NCBI GenBank assembly: GCA_900107365.1
Contig: FNPS01000005.1
Span: 248,001 to 312,000, forward strand
DNA: 64,000 nt
Reading direction: 5' to 3'
DNA from: Flavobacterium aquidurense
GTDB lineage: Bacteria > Bacteroidota > Bacteroidia > Flavobacteriales > Flavobacteriaceae
Shown here: piece after piece, positions 41,869 through 51,194 of the stretch
How positions within the stretch are numbered: the stretch's first letter is position 1
How the letters are laid out: each line of letters opens with the position of its first letter
Made by a program: the position numbers and the translations under genes
Notes under the pieces: model-generated
Seen by the model: the letters and a program-made list of their open reading frames with translations, nothing else
Told to the model about the DNA's origin: nothing
Databases searched by the model: none

Positions 41869-42366
41869 ATGAAAAATACTAAAGAAGAAATCCCGCACCG
41901 GAATACGGTTCCCATTTTATCCTGGGATTTTCACTATGAATATCTAAATGAACTATGGGCAATTTTTGCTGATTTGAAAAAAGTAGATAAAATTTCAAAT
42001 CGCTTTAAATGGAATGATAAAAATCTGAAAATTAAAGACCGGATTTTAGATGAAGTCATTTTGGTTACCGATGCAAATTTGAAAATCGTTTTTGCTTCCA
42101 ACGGAATAAAAAAAATGACGGGCTATACAGAAAGCGAAATCATTGGGAAAACCCCAAAGATGTTTCAGGGGCCAAAAACGTCTGAAATCGCCTTAAAGGA
42201 GATTAAATTAGCTATTCAATTGCAAGTTCCGTTTGAAAAAATAGTAGATAACTACAAAAAAGACGGTAAAACCTATAAATGCAAAATAAACAGCGTACCC
42301 ATTTTTAATCTAAAAGGAGAGCTGTCACATTTTATAGCTTTTGAAAGCGTTGATAAAAGTGCTTGA
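41869..42366 (+). CDS. PAS-domain protein (LOV-like loop without Cys)
   Basis: 165 residues, one PAS domain from about 60 to 160. It contains GYTESEIIGKTPKMFQGPKTS, which lines up with the LOV motif GxNCRFLQG but lacks the photoactive cysteine. No output domain (kinase, HTH, GGDEF) is attached. It may act as a stand-alone sensor or partner. The first 55 residues are not recognised. Confidence 0.85.
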   Translation: MKNTKEEIPHRNTVPILSWDFHYEYLNELWAIFADLKKVDKISNRFKWNDKNLKIKDRILDEVILVTDANLKIVFASNGIKKMTGYTESEIIGKTPKMFQGPKTSEIALKEIKLAIQLQVPFEKIVDNYKKDGKTYKCKINSVPIFNLKGELSHFIAFESVDKSA

Positions 42367-42443
42367 GACTTAACCGCAAAGATCGATAAGGTCTACGCAA
42401 AGTTCTTTTGTAAAGGTGAAAAAAAATAGAAAAATATAAAAAT

Positions 42444-42470
42444 AAAACCGCCCAGATAGGCGGTTTTTTG
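42444..42470. terminator. Terminator between the PAS gene and fumarase
   Basis: Nine-bp GC-rich stem AAAACCGCC/GGCGGTTTT with a 6-nt loop and T run, between convergent genes. Confidence 0.85.
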
Positions 42471-42471
42471 T

Positions 42472-42511
42472 CTTAGAACCTTAGCATCTTAGTGCCTCAG
42501 TACCTTAGATT
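42472..42511. repeat. 8-bp-period array before the fumarase stop
   Basis: CTTAGAAC/CTTAGCAT/CTTAGTGC/CTCAGTAC/CTTAGATT, five units, ending 6 nt from the fumarase stop codon. Confidence 0.8.
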
Positions 42512-42516
42512 ATAGA

Positions 42517-44121
42517 TTATAGATTTTCAAAGAAATCATTTCCTTTATCATCCGTAATAATAAACGCAGGGAAATCTTTAACGGTGATTTTACGCACAGC
42601 TTCCATTCCTAATTCTTCAAAGTCAACAATTTCAACTTTTAAGATATTATCCTGTGCCAAAATCGCTGCCGGTCCGCCAATAGAACCCAAATAAAATCCG
42701 CCGTATTTATTACAGGCATCAGTAACTTGTTTGGTACGATTTCCTTTTGCCAGCATAATCATACTTCCGCCATGTTTCTGGAATTCATCTACATAAACGT
42801 CCATACGTCCTGCCGTTGTTGGTCCAAAACTTCCTGAGGCCATTCCGTCCGGAGTTTTTGCCGGACCAGCGTAATAAACAGGGTGATTTTTAAAGTATTC
42901 CGGCATTGGTTGGCCAGCTTCCAGCATTTCCATAATTTTTGCGTGAGCAATGTCACGGGCAACAATTACGGTTCCGTTTAGTTTTAAACGCGTTTTTATT
43001 GGGTATTGAGATAGTTTTGCCAACATATCTTTCATTGGCATATTCAGGTCAATTTCAACTGGTGCTTCTAAATGTGGAGCGGTTTCCGGTAAAAATTGTT
43101 TCGGATTTACTTCTAATTGTTCTAAGTAAATTCCATCTTTTGTGATTTTTCCTTTGATATTTCTGTCAGCAGAACATGAAACGCCTAACCCAACCGGACA
43201 AGAAGCTGCATGACGAGGCAAACGAATTACACGAACATCATGCGTGAAATATTTTCCCCCAAACTGAGCTCCAATAGCACTTTCCTGGCAAATTTGCTGT
43301 ACTCTTTGTTCCCATTCATGATCACGGAAAGCCTGACCAGCCATGTTTCCTGTAGTTGGTAAATTGTCGTAATAACCGGCAGATGCTTTTTTAACAGCGC
43401 TTAGGTTCGCTTCCGCGGAAGTTCCACCAATAACCAAAGCTAAATGGTACGGAGGACAAGCAGAAGTTCCTAAATCTTTGATTTTTGCACGAACAAAAGC
43501 ATCCATCGATTTTTCATTTAATAAAGATTTAGTCTGCTGGTATAGATACGTTTTATTAGCAGATCCACCACCTTTTGCCATGAATAAAAATTCGTATGAA
43601 TCTCCTTTTTTAGCATAAATATCAATTTGCGCCGGAAGATTTGAACCTGAATTTTTCTCTTCAAACATCGAAATCGGAACAATTTGAGAATAACGTAAAT
43701 TACGTTTTTGGTAGGTATTAAAGATTCCTCTGCTCAGCCATTCTGCATCATCAACGCCGGTAAAAATGCTCTCGCCTTTTTTCGCCATTACAATTGCAGT
43801 TCCGGTATCCTGGCAGCTTGGCAACTGACCTTCAGCAGCAACTGAAGCATTTTGCAATAAATTGTAAGCCACAAAACGATCGTTATCTGTAGCTTCCGGA
43901 TCATCAAGAATTTTTCTTAATTTTTGTAAATGACTCGTTCTCAACATGAACGAAACATCTGTTAAAGCTTCTTCAGCTAATAATTCTAATCCTTTTGGAT
44001 CAACTGTCAGAACTTCACGTTCTCCAAATTTTTCAACTTTTACAAAATCAGAAGTAATTTTGCGATATTGTGTATCATCCTTTAAAATAGGATAAGGGTC
44101 CTGGTATATAAAATCAATCAT
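42517..44121 (-). CDS. Fumarate hydratase, class I (iron-sulfur)
   Basis: 534 residues, one-chain class I enzyme. Cluster cysteines fit [10 protein letters not shown] near 102, [14 protein letters not shown] near 311, and a later Cys in [10 protein letters not shown]. The C-terminal half holds [17 protein letters not shown] and [12 protein letters not shown]. It interconverts fumarate and malate in the TCA cycle and is oxygen-sensitive. It probably has its own promoter: a TAACTTTG element lies at 44136-44143 on the minus strand. Confidence 0.96.
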   Translation of the reverse strand: MIDFIYQDPYPILKDDTQYRKITSDFVKVEKFGEREVLTVDPKGLELLAEEALTDVSFMLRTSHLQKLRKILDDPEATDNDRFVAYNLLQNASVAAEGQLPSCQDTGTAIVMAKKGESIFTGVDDAEWLSRGIFNTYQKRNLRYSQIVPISMFEEKNSGSNLPAQIDIYAKKGDSYEFLFMAKGGGSANKTYLYQQTKSLLNEKSMDAFVRAKIKDLGTSACPPYHLALVIGGTSAEANLSAVKKASAGYYDNLPTTGNMAGQAFRDHEWEQRVQQICQESAIGAQFGGKYFTHDVRVIRLPRHAASCPVGLGVSCSADRNIKGKITKDGIYLEQLEVNPKQFLPETAPHLEAPVEIDLNMPMKDMLAKLSQYPIKTRLKLNGTVIVARDIAHAKIMEMLEAGQPMPEYFKNHPVYYAGPAKTPDGMASGSFGPTTAGRMDVYVDEFQKHGGSMIMLAKGNRTKQVTDACNKYGGFYLGSIGGPAAILAQDNILKVEIVDFEELGMEAVRKITVKDFPAFIITDDKGNDFFENL

Positions 44122-44193
44122 TTCTTTGTTTTTTACAAAGTTAAAAATTATTTACCGAAGAAAGAGTTTGAATAAGGACACTTTTTTTTGAAA

Positions 44194-44916
44194 TTAATCT
44201 TGTTTGTAAAACTCATTAATACTCATTTTCTTTTCAAAATAAGGTTTGTCTTTTGGCGAAAGCAATTTCTTTTTCCAACTGTTTCCTGTTAATATAAATG
44301 AAATCGAATCAGAATAGGTTACAATTCCGAAATCTTCAGAGTCATCATCGGCAGGCTCAAATGAAACACTTTTACAGTAAAAAATATCAAGATCGTTCTT
44401 TGATTCAAGACTTAAAAATTCGGTCCAGTTACCCCATCCACTGTCTGACATGGACTGCCACTGATGAACAAGCTCTAAATCATTCTTTTTTAAGTAATAT
44501 AGATAATTTTCAAATGTATAACCGCATGCAGGATATCCGAAATCAATTTTTATAAAAGAGGCGTTGTTTTGAGATGAATCGGGAAAACCATAGGATCCGC
44601 TCCATTCAGATCCTTTTTCATACCCTGTAATGGTTATTTTCTTTGAAACAATTTTGTTTTTATTTTTATAAAAATCAAGTCTGAACTTTGATTCGATGAT
44701 ACTGTCCTTATCTGGTTTTTGTTCTGTAAGATGAATGATAATATGCGTAATTTCTGCATTTTTATCAAGGATGATTGTATCTGTTCGTAAAGAATTTTCT
44801 TTTGCAGTGATTTCTTCTACTTTAGCTTTTGATTTTACACTTGTTATTTGTGGTGCAGGTTTTGGTTTTTGACAGCTAATTAAAAGGATTAAAAAGAAAA
44901 TGTATTGAGATTTCAT
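44194..44916 (-). CDS. Lipoprotein of unknown function
   Basis: 240 residues with a lipoprotein signal ending in LLISC (about 11-15). No recognised domain. Its spaced aromatic and charged strands resemble the two secreted proteins at 29298-30776, but that link is weak. It stands alone upstream of fumarase on the same strand, next to a REP unit. Confidence 0.75.
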   Translation of the reverse strand: MKSQYIFFLILLISCQKPKPAPQITSVKSKAKVEEITAKENSLRTDTIILDKNAEITHIIIHLTEQKPDKDSIIESKFRLDFYKNKNKIVSKKITITGYEKGSEWSGSYGFPDSSQNNASFIKIDFGYPACGYTFENYLYYLKKNDLELVHQWQSMSDSGWGNWTEFLSLESKNDLDIFYCKSVSFEPADDDSEDFGIVTYSDSISFILTGNSWKKKLLSPKDKPYFEKKMSINEFYKQD

Positions 44917-44982
44917 TTAGTTATGATTTTTAATTTTTATGTTTTAATATTTCTTTTTCACCGAAATAATCGGCATCTCTTT

Positions 44983-45088
44983 AAACTGGACTGAAGTCCA
45001 GCCCTACAATATATTGAGAGCCGATGGCTCTTTTTTGGAAGTTCCGGAGGAACAATCCATTTTGTAGGGCTGGACTTCAGTCCAGTTT
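44983..45088. repeat. REP unit of the second family (CTGGACTGAAGTCCAG)
   Basis: Outer arms AAACTGGACTGAAGTCCAG... and its inverse, each with an inner palindrome, flank two small hairpins (AGAGCCGATGGCTCT and GTTCCGGAGGAAC). One complete unit lies between the lipoprotein gene start and the second transposase stop. Confidence 0.9.
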
Positions 45089-45096
45089 AAAATGTG

Positions 45097-45558
45097 TTAG
45101 ATTAAATTTTCGAAAACACATCTTTCATCATATTTAGTGTTGTATTTATCTAGAAAAGATAAATATTCATCTCTAAAATTTTCTTTTTTGTGATGCTCTT
45201 CCTGATTGGCAATATATTTATAGACAGCATCAATATGTGATTTACTATAAGAGAAAACACCATACCCTTCCTGCCATTCGAATTTACATTTTGTCAATTG
45301 ATGATCATTGATAAATCTTGATGATTTTCCTTTTACGATTCTCATTAATTCTGAAATAGAAATGGTGGGTTTAAGACCTAAAAGACAATGAACATGATCT
45401 TCCGTTCCGTTTACTATAACTGTTTTGCAGCCAGTTTCATTTATTAAATTTCCTATAACACTAAATATTTTAGATCTACAATCATTAGTAATTATTGCTT
45501 CTCTGTTCTTTACTGCAAAAACTGCCTGAATATAAACTTGATGATAGGTGTTTGCCAT
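45097..45558 (-). CDS. REP-associated tyrosine transposase (IS200-like, RAYT), intact
   Basis: 153 residues. HUH motif DHVHCLLG near 55, IVKGKSSRFIN, a W-Q-GYGVFSYS core and the catalytic Tyr in VYKYIANQEEHHKK. Compared with the pseudogene at 26687 it belongs to a different branch, with a longer C-terminus. These single-domain enzymes cut and join single-stranded DNA at REP hairpins. It is flanked by four REP units of its own family, one downstream and three upstream. The frame is open throughout. Confidence 0.93.
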   Translation of the reverse strand: MANTYHQVYIQAVFAVKNREAIITNDCRSKIFSVIGNLINETGCKTVIVNGTEDHVHCLLGLKPTISISELMRIVKGKSSRFINDHQLTKCKFEWQEGYGVFSYSKSHIDAVYKYIANQEEHHKKENFRDEYLSFLDKYNTKYDERCVFENLI

Positions 45559-45630
45559 TTTTGTATTTCTAACTTAAATTTCAGCTACAAAAATACAAAT
45601 TATCTTACAAAAAAAAAACATCGCCATCTA

Positions 45631-45920
45631 GACTGGACTGAAGTCCAGCCCTACAATATAGATTGTTCCTCCGGAACTTCCAAAAAGAGCCATCGGCTCT
45701 AAATATATTGTAGGGCTGGACTTCAGTCCAGTTTAAGTGGAATCCGGTAAATCATTCCTCACGAATTTCCAAAAAGAGCCATCGGCTCTAAATATATTGT
45801 AGGGCTGGACTTTAGTCCAGTTTAAGTGGAATTCGGGATAAAGTAGATTGTTCCTCCGGAACTTCCAAAAAGAGCCATCGGCTCTAAATATATTGTAGGG
45901 CTGGACTTTAGTCCAGTTTA
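45631..45920. repeat. Three REP units upstream of the second transposase
   Basis: Units near 45631-45735, 45765-45822 and 45847-45920 repeat CTGGACTTnAGTCCAG, GAGCCATCGGCTC and GTTCCTCCGGAAC-type palindromes. The 417-nt spacer (45559-45975) otherwise holds nothing recognisable. Confidence 0.9.
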
Positions 45921-45975
45921 ACGTTAAGATGTGGCGTGACCAGATTTTATTTGGTTTAGCTCAAAAAATGTTTTT

Positions 45976-47415
45976 TTAAAAAAACCAGCTAGCCACAAAA
46001 ATTGCTGTAATTACGCAAATTACATCCACCAAAAGCATGGTACCTAAAGCATAACGGGTATTTTTTATATTAACCGAACCAAAATAAACGGCAATAACAT
46101 AAAAAGTACTTTCAGCACTACATTGGAAAATACTGCTCAATCTTCCAGTTAAGGAATCTGCACCAAAGGTATTCATCGAATCAATCAAAAATCCTCGTGA
46201 TCCTGCGGAACTAAAAGGCCTAAGTATGGCAACAGGCAAAGCATCAGTAATTTGTTTGTTGACACCCATATTTGAGAAAACAAAGGCAATACCATCACTA
46301 ATAATTTCAAATAAACCGCTGTTTCTAAATAATGAAATGGCAACCAACATCCCTAAAACGTAAGGAAATATAGTAACTCCCGTTTTGACTCCATTATTTG
46401 CCCCTACTACGAAAGATTCAAAAACAGTTGTATTGGCATCGGTAAATTTCTTTTCATGTATGAAGGAGAAAACTAAAGTAGCAAGAACGATCACCATTAG
46501 TATCAATGCAGAAAGATTAGTGGTAAAGTAGTTTTTACCAATTAAATCTAAATGGTTTACATACATTAATAAACCAATGATAGCGGCAATTAATACCATT
46601 AAACCAATAACAAGAGAAGCGCTTTTAAAATTGATTTTTTGTTTGATTCCGACAATTAAGAAAGCGGCAATACTTCCAATAAAAGAGGTAATGATACAAG
46701 GAAGCATTACATCTGCCGGATTACTTGCACCAGCAGCAGCACGATAACCAATAATTGAAGTTGCAATTAAGGTTAATCCTGAAGCATGCAGACACATAAA
46801 CATAATTTGTGCATCACTTGCTTTGTCTTTGTCGGGATTTATTTCTTGTAAACTTTCCATTGCTTTAAGGCCAAATGGAGTTGCAGCCGAATCTAATCCT
46901 AAGAAATTGGCAGCAAAGTTTAACGTCATATACGAGATAGAAGGGTGGTTTTTTGGAATAGTCGGGAACACCTTTACAAAAACCGGGCTTAATGCTTTAG
47001 CTAATTTTCCAGAAACTCCTGAAATGATTAATAGTTCCATTAATCCACAGAAAAAAGCCAAATAGGCCATTAATGGTAAAATTAAATCGAGCAAAGTAGT
47101 TTTACAGGTTGGCAATAAACCGTCAGATTTTTGAACACCGCTGAAAATTTTTACAGTTTTGTTTTTATAAACATACGTTGTGTCAGCATTAAGCGTATCA
47201 CGATTAATAATCATGGTTTGATCTGGCGCTTTTTTGATACTGTCTTTGATGAAAGCAGGAAGTTGCTCAGCGTATTTTTCGGAAATAAGAATAGGGTCGT
47301 CTTTTTTGCCATTTAAAACATAATCAATGGTATAAGTATTGGCAGTAAACAAACTGAATATAACAAAGATAATCGACGAAATAAAAATAGTTAACCAAAA
47401 TCTACTTAATACCAT
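45976..47415 (-). CDS. Nucleoside-recognition (GATE) membrane protein, SpmA/SpmB-like fusion
   Basis: 479 residues, about 10-12 membrane segments. Two Gate domains are visible: one around LLDLILPLMAYLAFFCGLMELLIISG (about 105-240), another around VESFVVGANNGVKTGVTIFPYVLGMLVAISLFRNSG (about 330-475). The arrangement matches proteins usually named spore maturation protein A/B in non-sporulating Bacteroidota. Transport of a small solute is possible but not established. The first 30 residues form a separate N-terminal segment followed by a Lys-rich periplasmic stretch. Confidence 0.88.
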   Translation of the reverse strand: MVLSRFWLTIFISSIIFVIFSLFTANTYTIDYVLNGKKDDPILISEKYAEQLPAFIKDSIKKAPDQTMIINRDTLNADTTYVYKNKTVKIFSGVQKSDGLLPTCKTTLLDLILPLMAYLAFFCGLMELLIISGVSGKLAKALSPVFVKVFPTIPKNHPSISYMTLNFAANFLGLDSAATPFGLKAMESLQEINPDKDKASDAQIMFMCLHASGLTLIATSIIGYRAAAGASNPADVMLPCIITSFIGSIAAFLIVGIKQKINFKSASLVIGLMVLIAAIIGLLMYVNHLDLIGKNYFTTNLSALILMVIVLATLVFSFIHEKKFTDANTTVFESFVVGANNGVKTGVTIFPYVLGMLVAISLFRNSGLFEIISDGIAFVFSNMGVNKQITDALPVAILRPFSSAGSRGFLIDSMNTFGADSLTGRLSSIFQCSAESTFYVIAVYFGSVNIKNTRYALGTMLLVDVICVITAIFVASWFF

Positions 47416-47552
47416 AGCATTGTTTTTTTTTGTAAATGTAATTATTTAGCAATAAAATGCACAAAGATTTTAATATTGAAACCGGAAGAATTTATTTGGA
47501 ATTGTAATGTTTTAATTTGTTCGTTTTAATTTGTTATTTTGGATTGAGAAGA

Positions 47553-47707
47553 TGTCGCCCCGAAGGGGCTAAACACATAAATAATATTCTATTTCTATAA
47601 ATATTGCACTCCTAAAGGAGTTGTAAGAGCCCCAGCGGGGCAAAATATTTATAGAAAATTTAAATGTTTGGGTTCTAATAGCTCCTTAGGAGCGACATAA
47701 ATATCTA
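47553..47707. repeat. Third REP-like cluster, no transposase
   Basis: GTCGCCCCGAAGGGGC, CACTCCTAAAGGAGT, CCCCAGCGGGG and GCTCCTTAGGAGCGAC palindromes. Outer arms TTTCTATAAATATT/AATATTTATAGAAA are inverted around the middle pair. It fills most of the 302-nt gap between the Gate protein start and the AlkZ-like stop. Confidence 0.85.
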
Positions 47708-47717
47708 AAGAATAATT

Positions 47718-48791
47718 TTATTCTATAACAATTTTAGTTTCTAAATAATTTTCAAAAGCCTTAATTCCTTCAAAAAGAACGGCTTTTTTATGCTTTTCGG
47801 TTTCATTAAAAAATTGCGTTTCTATTTTGGCGTGGTCTTTTGCGATGGTTCTTTTCCAGGTTCCGATGACTTTACTGTTTTCGAGAATGATCGGTTTGAA
47901 TATGCCGTTGGTGGTAAATGCTTTCGATTGATGTTCCAGTAAAATAGATGCTTCGCGGGTTTTATATGAAATCAGAATCTCATCAAATGCCGGAAGAAAA
48001 TGAACGCTTTCGCGGAAGTTATTTTCATCAGAAGAATCGCTTTTAAACCAATAAATTTGGCCATTAATTTCAATAGAATTTAATTGCAACTTTATTGCAT
48101 TAATAATGTTTTGGCAAATTGTTGGAGAAAATCCTGACCACCACGAAAAGTCAAGAAGCGTTGCAGGGCCATGGCTTTCTAGATATTTTAGGGCTAATTT
48201 TGCAAGGCCTTCTTCCTTGGTTAATTTTGATTTTGGTTTTGAAACCCGTTCTTCAAGTAGAGCATAAGTGATTTGTTTTCCTTTCATTCTTCCGTTACAA
48301 ACCAAACCATCCAATTCGGCATTCATCATAATCGCTGCACTTAAAAAATCGGCAGAAGAAGTTTTTTTGATATCAAGCTCCTGCATGATTTCATCACGCG
48401 TCAAATAGTTGCTTCCTGATAGTAGTTTTTCGATTTTAGAATTGGTCTGATCCAATTTTTTGGCATCATAACCATATTTTTTACCTGCCGAAGCTGTAAA
48501 CCTTTTTACCTGAGGAGCCGAAAGATCCAGCATCCAATAAATATCATCAGCAGAAACAAAATGCCAGGTTGGCCGCAAAATATGAGTTCTGATGATTTCT
48601 GCGGAATTAATAACTTCTTCAATCACCTTTTCAGTAGCATCACATCGCGAACCAATCGCCCATTTCGCCATCGAATAATCCTGTGCCTGCATGGCACCTA
48701 AATACTTTACAATTTCTTGCGGAGATATTGGGCTTGTTTTATACAACTTTTGAGAAACAAGTCTATGATGCGAAATTTCCTGATACGTCAT
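47718..48791 (-). CDS. AlkZ-like winged-helix DNA glycosylase family protein
   Basis: 357 residues of the HTH_42 family. A QAQ motif at residues 35-37 (GAMQAQDYSMAKWA) occupies the position of the catalytic Q-x-Q of AlkZ/AlkX (YcaQ) glycosylases. TWHFVSADDIYWML near residue 78 is another family mark. Winged helices follow through about residue 250. Members remove bulky alkylated or cross-linked bases. An exonuclease and an Ogt gene follow on the same strand upstream, which fits a repair role. Activity on a specific lesion is not predictable. Confidence 0.88.
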   Translation of the reverse strand: MTYQEISHHRLVSQKLYKTSPISPQEIVKYLGAMQAQDYSMAKWAIGSRCDATEKVIEEVINSAEIIRTHILRPTWHFVSADDIYWMLDLSAPQVKRFTASAGKKYGYDAKKLDQTNSKIEKLLSGSNYLTRDEIMQELDIKKTSSADFLSAAIMMNAELDGLVCNGRMKGKQITYALLEERVSKPKSKLTKEEGLAKLALKYLESHGPATLLDFSWWSGFSPTICQNIINAIKLQLNSIEINGQIYWFKSDSSDENNFRESVHFLPAFDEILISYKTREASILLEHQSKAFTTNGIFKPIILENSKVIGTWKRTIAKDHAKIETQFFNETEKHKKAVLFEGIKAFENYLETKIVIE

Positions 48792-48823
48792 TTTCTAAAC
48801 CTTTTATAGCTAATAGTCGAAAA

Positions 48824-48860
48824 CCTTTGTAACTCTGTGCCTTTGCAACTTTGAACCTTC
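48824..48860. repeat. 8-bp-period array (CTTTGTAA/CTCTGTGC/CTTTGCAA/CTTTGAAC)
   Basis: Four and a half units in the gap between the AlkZ-like start and the exonuclease stop. Confidence 0.75.
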
Positions 48861-48868
48861 AAAAAAAA

Positions 48869-49582
48869 TCATACATGAATAATTTCCTCATCAATCAACA
48901 AATCTTCTCTGCGCAAGCGAAGGAAAATCTGTGCAACGGCAATGGTATCTTTTTCGCAATAGGTTACAATTCGGTCAATGTCTTTCTCGACATAAAAAAC
49001 ATGCGCCACCTGACTTCCGTCGATATCGCCTTTTGGAGAAGGAACGCCCAGGATTTTAGTCAATAATTTTAATGAAGTAAAATGTTTGTAATCGCCAAAT
49101 TTCCACAATTCTAAAGTATCTAAATGCGGAATCTCCCAAGGTTTTTTCCCGAATAGATTCAGCTTGTCCGGAATGGCAATTTGGTTGATAATCATTCTTC
49201 TGGCAATAAACGGAATATCAAATTCCTTCGCATTATGCCCGCATAAAAGATGATACGGCTGGTTAAAATGATTGTTCAAAAGATTATTAAAGTCTTTCAA
49301 AATCTTCTTTTCATCTCCAAAAAAAGAAGTTACCCTAAAATTCCGAATATCTCCTTTGATGGTAAAATACCCAACCGAAATACAAACAATTTTCCCAAAT
49401 TCTGCCCAAATTCCGGCACGATCGTAAAATTCTTCGGGAGTGAATTCGTCTTTGCGTTGGTATTGGGTTTTATGATCCCAAAGTGCTTGCATTTCCGCGT
49501 CAAGCGAATTGAAATTCTCTTCTTCCGGAACGGTTTCTATATCTAAGAAAAGGATATTATTAAGATTTATTTTTTCAATCAT
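48869..49582 (-). CDS. DEDD-type 3'-5' exonuclease (PolB-like proofreading domain)
   Basis: 237 residues. ExoI motif LFLDIETVPEE at about 11-21, ExoII GHNAKEFDIPFIARR near 112, and ExoIII YCEKDTIAVAQIF near 208, the last with the Y-x-x-x-D form. LWKFGDYKHFTSLKLL between them matches stand-alone PolB-type exonucleases of Bacteroidota. Likely acts in DNA repair or RNA processing. It stands between the AlkZ-like and Ogt genes. Confidence 0.92.
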   Translation of the reverse strand: MIEKINLNNILFLDIETVPEEENFNSLDAEMQALWDHKTQYQRKDEFTPEEFYDRAGIWAEFGKIVCISVGYFTIKGDIRNFRVTSFFGDEKKILKDFNNLLNNHFNQPYHLLCGHNAKEFDIPFIARRMIINQIAIPDKLNLFGKKPWEIPHLDTLELWKFGDYKHFTSLKLLTKILGVPSPKGDIDGSQVAHVFYVEKDIDRIVTYCEKDTIAVAQIFLRLRREDLLIDEEIIHV

Positions 49583-49592
49583 AATTATAATT

Positions 49593-49703
49593 TAAACACG
49601 AATTTCACGAATTAACACGAAACTATTTGGTTTTAAAGAATTGCACAAACCTAGAATATTTGTAAAGATAAAGCTATAAAATTAATTTGTGAAATTTGTG
49701 TTT
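49593..49703. repeat. 20-bp inverted words at both ends of the spacer
   Basis: AAACACGAATTTCACGAATT at 49593-49612 and an inverted copy with two changes at 49684-49703 enclose the spacer upstream of the exonuclease gene. Confidence 0.7.
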
Positions 49704-50179
49704 TAAAACAAACGCTGCTGTGTACTTGGGTTTTCGTGTTCAAGTAACCATTTTTTGCGTGATAAACCTCCGGCGTAACCGGTTAAAGATCCGTTTGTGC
49801 CAATAACGCGATGACAGGGAACGACTATCCAAAGTGGATTTTTTCCGTTGGCTGATGCAACCGCACGAATCGCTTTTATATCGCCCAGTTTTTTGGTTTG
49901 ATCCATGTAGCTTATGGTTTTTCCATATGGAATTTCCAATAAAGCTTTCCATACTTTTTGCTGAAACTCGGTGCCTTGCGGATTTAGTTTCAAATCAAAG
50001 CCAGTTCTTTTTCCTTCGAAATATTCTTCAAGTTGTGAAACGGCTTCTTTTAAAACCTCCGGAATCTTTGCAGAAACTTCATTCGAACCAACATCTGAAA
50101 CGGAAATTACAGCAATACCGTTTTCATCTCCAATGATTTTGGTAATTCCTAAAGGGGAGTTGACATATACTGTTTCCAT
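49703..50179 (-). CDS. ogt: Methylated-DNA--protein-cysteine methyltransferase
   Basis: 158 residues. The acceptor cysteine is C122 in VVPCHRVIG. GTEFQQKVWKALLEIPYGKTISY is the DNA-binding helix-turn-helix region, and GGLSRKKWLLEHE is the usual C-terminal segment. It repairs O6-methylguanine by taking the methyl group irreversibly. No Ada-type N-terminal domain. It is near other alkylation-repair-like genes. Confidence 0.97.
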   Translation of the reverse strand: METVYVNSPLGITKIIGDENGIAVISVSDVGSNEVSAKIPEVLKEAVSQLEEYFEGKRTGFDLKLNPQGTEFQQKVWKALLEIPYGKTISYMDQTKKLGDIKAIRAVASANGKNPLWIVVPCHRVIGTNGSLTGYAGGLSRKKWLLEHENPSTQQRLF

Positions 50180-50363
50180 GATTTCTACCGCAAAGGCGCT
50201 AAGGTTTTACGCGAAGTTCGCAAAGTTTTTTTTTACCACAAAGGGCACGAAGGTTTTTCACAAAGTTCGCGAAGTTTTTCTCAATAAATAATTGCTTCTT
50301 TAAACGCTTTGCTTAAAGGTCACAAAGTTTCGTGTTTACTTGCATTTACAGCGCTCATATTGA

Positions 50364-51188
50364 TTAATATTCGTCCAATTTGAATTGGTGTTTTAGAATG
50401 TTTTCAATTTTTTCGCTTGAAATGATCTTTTGAATGTTCGATTTTTCAGAACTGAATTTCGGCAAAACCAAGTTATGATCTTTTGCTTTTTGGGTATAAT
50501 ACGCTGAACGCGATGGATGAAAAGGGGCTACGGCATTGAAAACTTCATTCCATTTTGACTGAAGGATTATTTCTTCGATGATATTGATACAATCATTTTG
50601 ATGAATTAAATTGATTGGTGCGTCAGGATTTTCGAGGTTTTCTTTTCCTGCTAAAAATTTTACAGGATGACGATCCTGGCCAATTAATCCTCCAAAACGT
50701 AGGATTGTGGTTTCGAAGCCTTGGTTTTTTTGCAGAATTACTTCTGCTAAAAGTAATTGTTTACCACTTTCCGTTTCCGGATTTGGGTTCGTTTCTTCTG
50801 TAATTAAATTATTTTGATCGCCATAAACAGACGTTGAACTTACAAAAAGCACTTTTTTGATTGCGGATTTCTCTATAAACGGAATAAGGGTTTGGATTTT
50901 CTCCACAAAAACCTTTCGCGAAGAATCTGAACTATCAGCATTATTTCCTCGTAATTTAGGTGGAATATCAATAATTAGAATTTCGCTTTCTGTTAAAAAA
51001 TCATTTATAGTTTCGGAAACACTTCCGCTTTCAAGTGCAACTAAAAATGGATTTATTCCGGCATCTTTCAGAATTGAAAGTTTACTTTCAGAAGTTGTAG
51101 ATCCGTTGACCGAATTTCCTCTCTCGATTAATTTTTTCGCCAAAGGCAAACCCAGCCAGCCACAGCCTAAAATACTTATTTTTTTCAT
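50364..51188 (-). CDS. SDR-family NAD(P)-binding protein (YeeZ-like)
   Basis: 274 residues. Rossmann motif GCGWLGLPLAKKL at about 8-20 and the catalytic-region STSVYGD near 120, similar to extended SDR and sugar epimerase proteins. A TILRFGGLIG segment and NLIHQNDCINI near 190 fit the same group. The substrate is unknown. It lies upstream of ogt on the same strand, with a low-complexity gap between. Confidence 0.9.
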   Translation of the reverse strand: MKKISILGCGWLGLPLAKKLIERGNSVNGSTTSESKLSILKDAGINPFLVALESGSVSETINDFLTESEILIIDIPPKLRGNNADSSDSSRKVFVEKIQTLIPFIEKSAIKKVLFVSSTSVYGDQNNLITEETNPNPETESGKQLLLAEVILQKNQGFETTILRFGGLIGQDRHPVKFLAGKENLENPDAPINLIHQNDCINIIEEIILQSKWNEVFNAVAPFHPSRSAYYTQKAKDHNLVLPKFSSEKSNIQKIISSEKIENILKHQFKLDEY

Positions 51189-51194
51189 TTTCTT

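Noticed and set aside
45976..47415. Sporulation gene (SpmA/SpmB)
   Set aside because: Only the Gate-domain membrane fold is shared; nothing else suggests sporulation in this organism.
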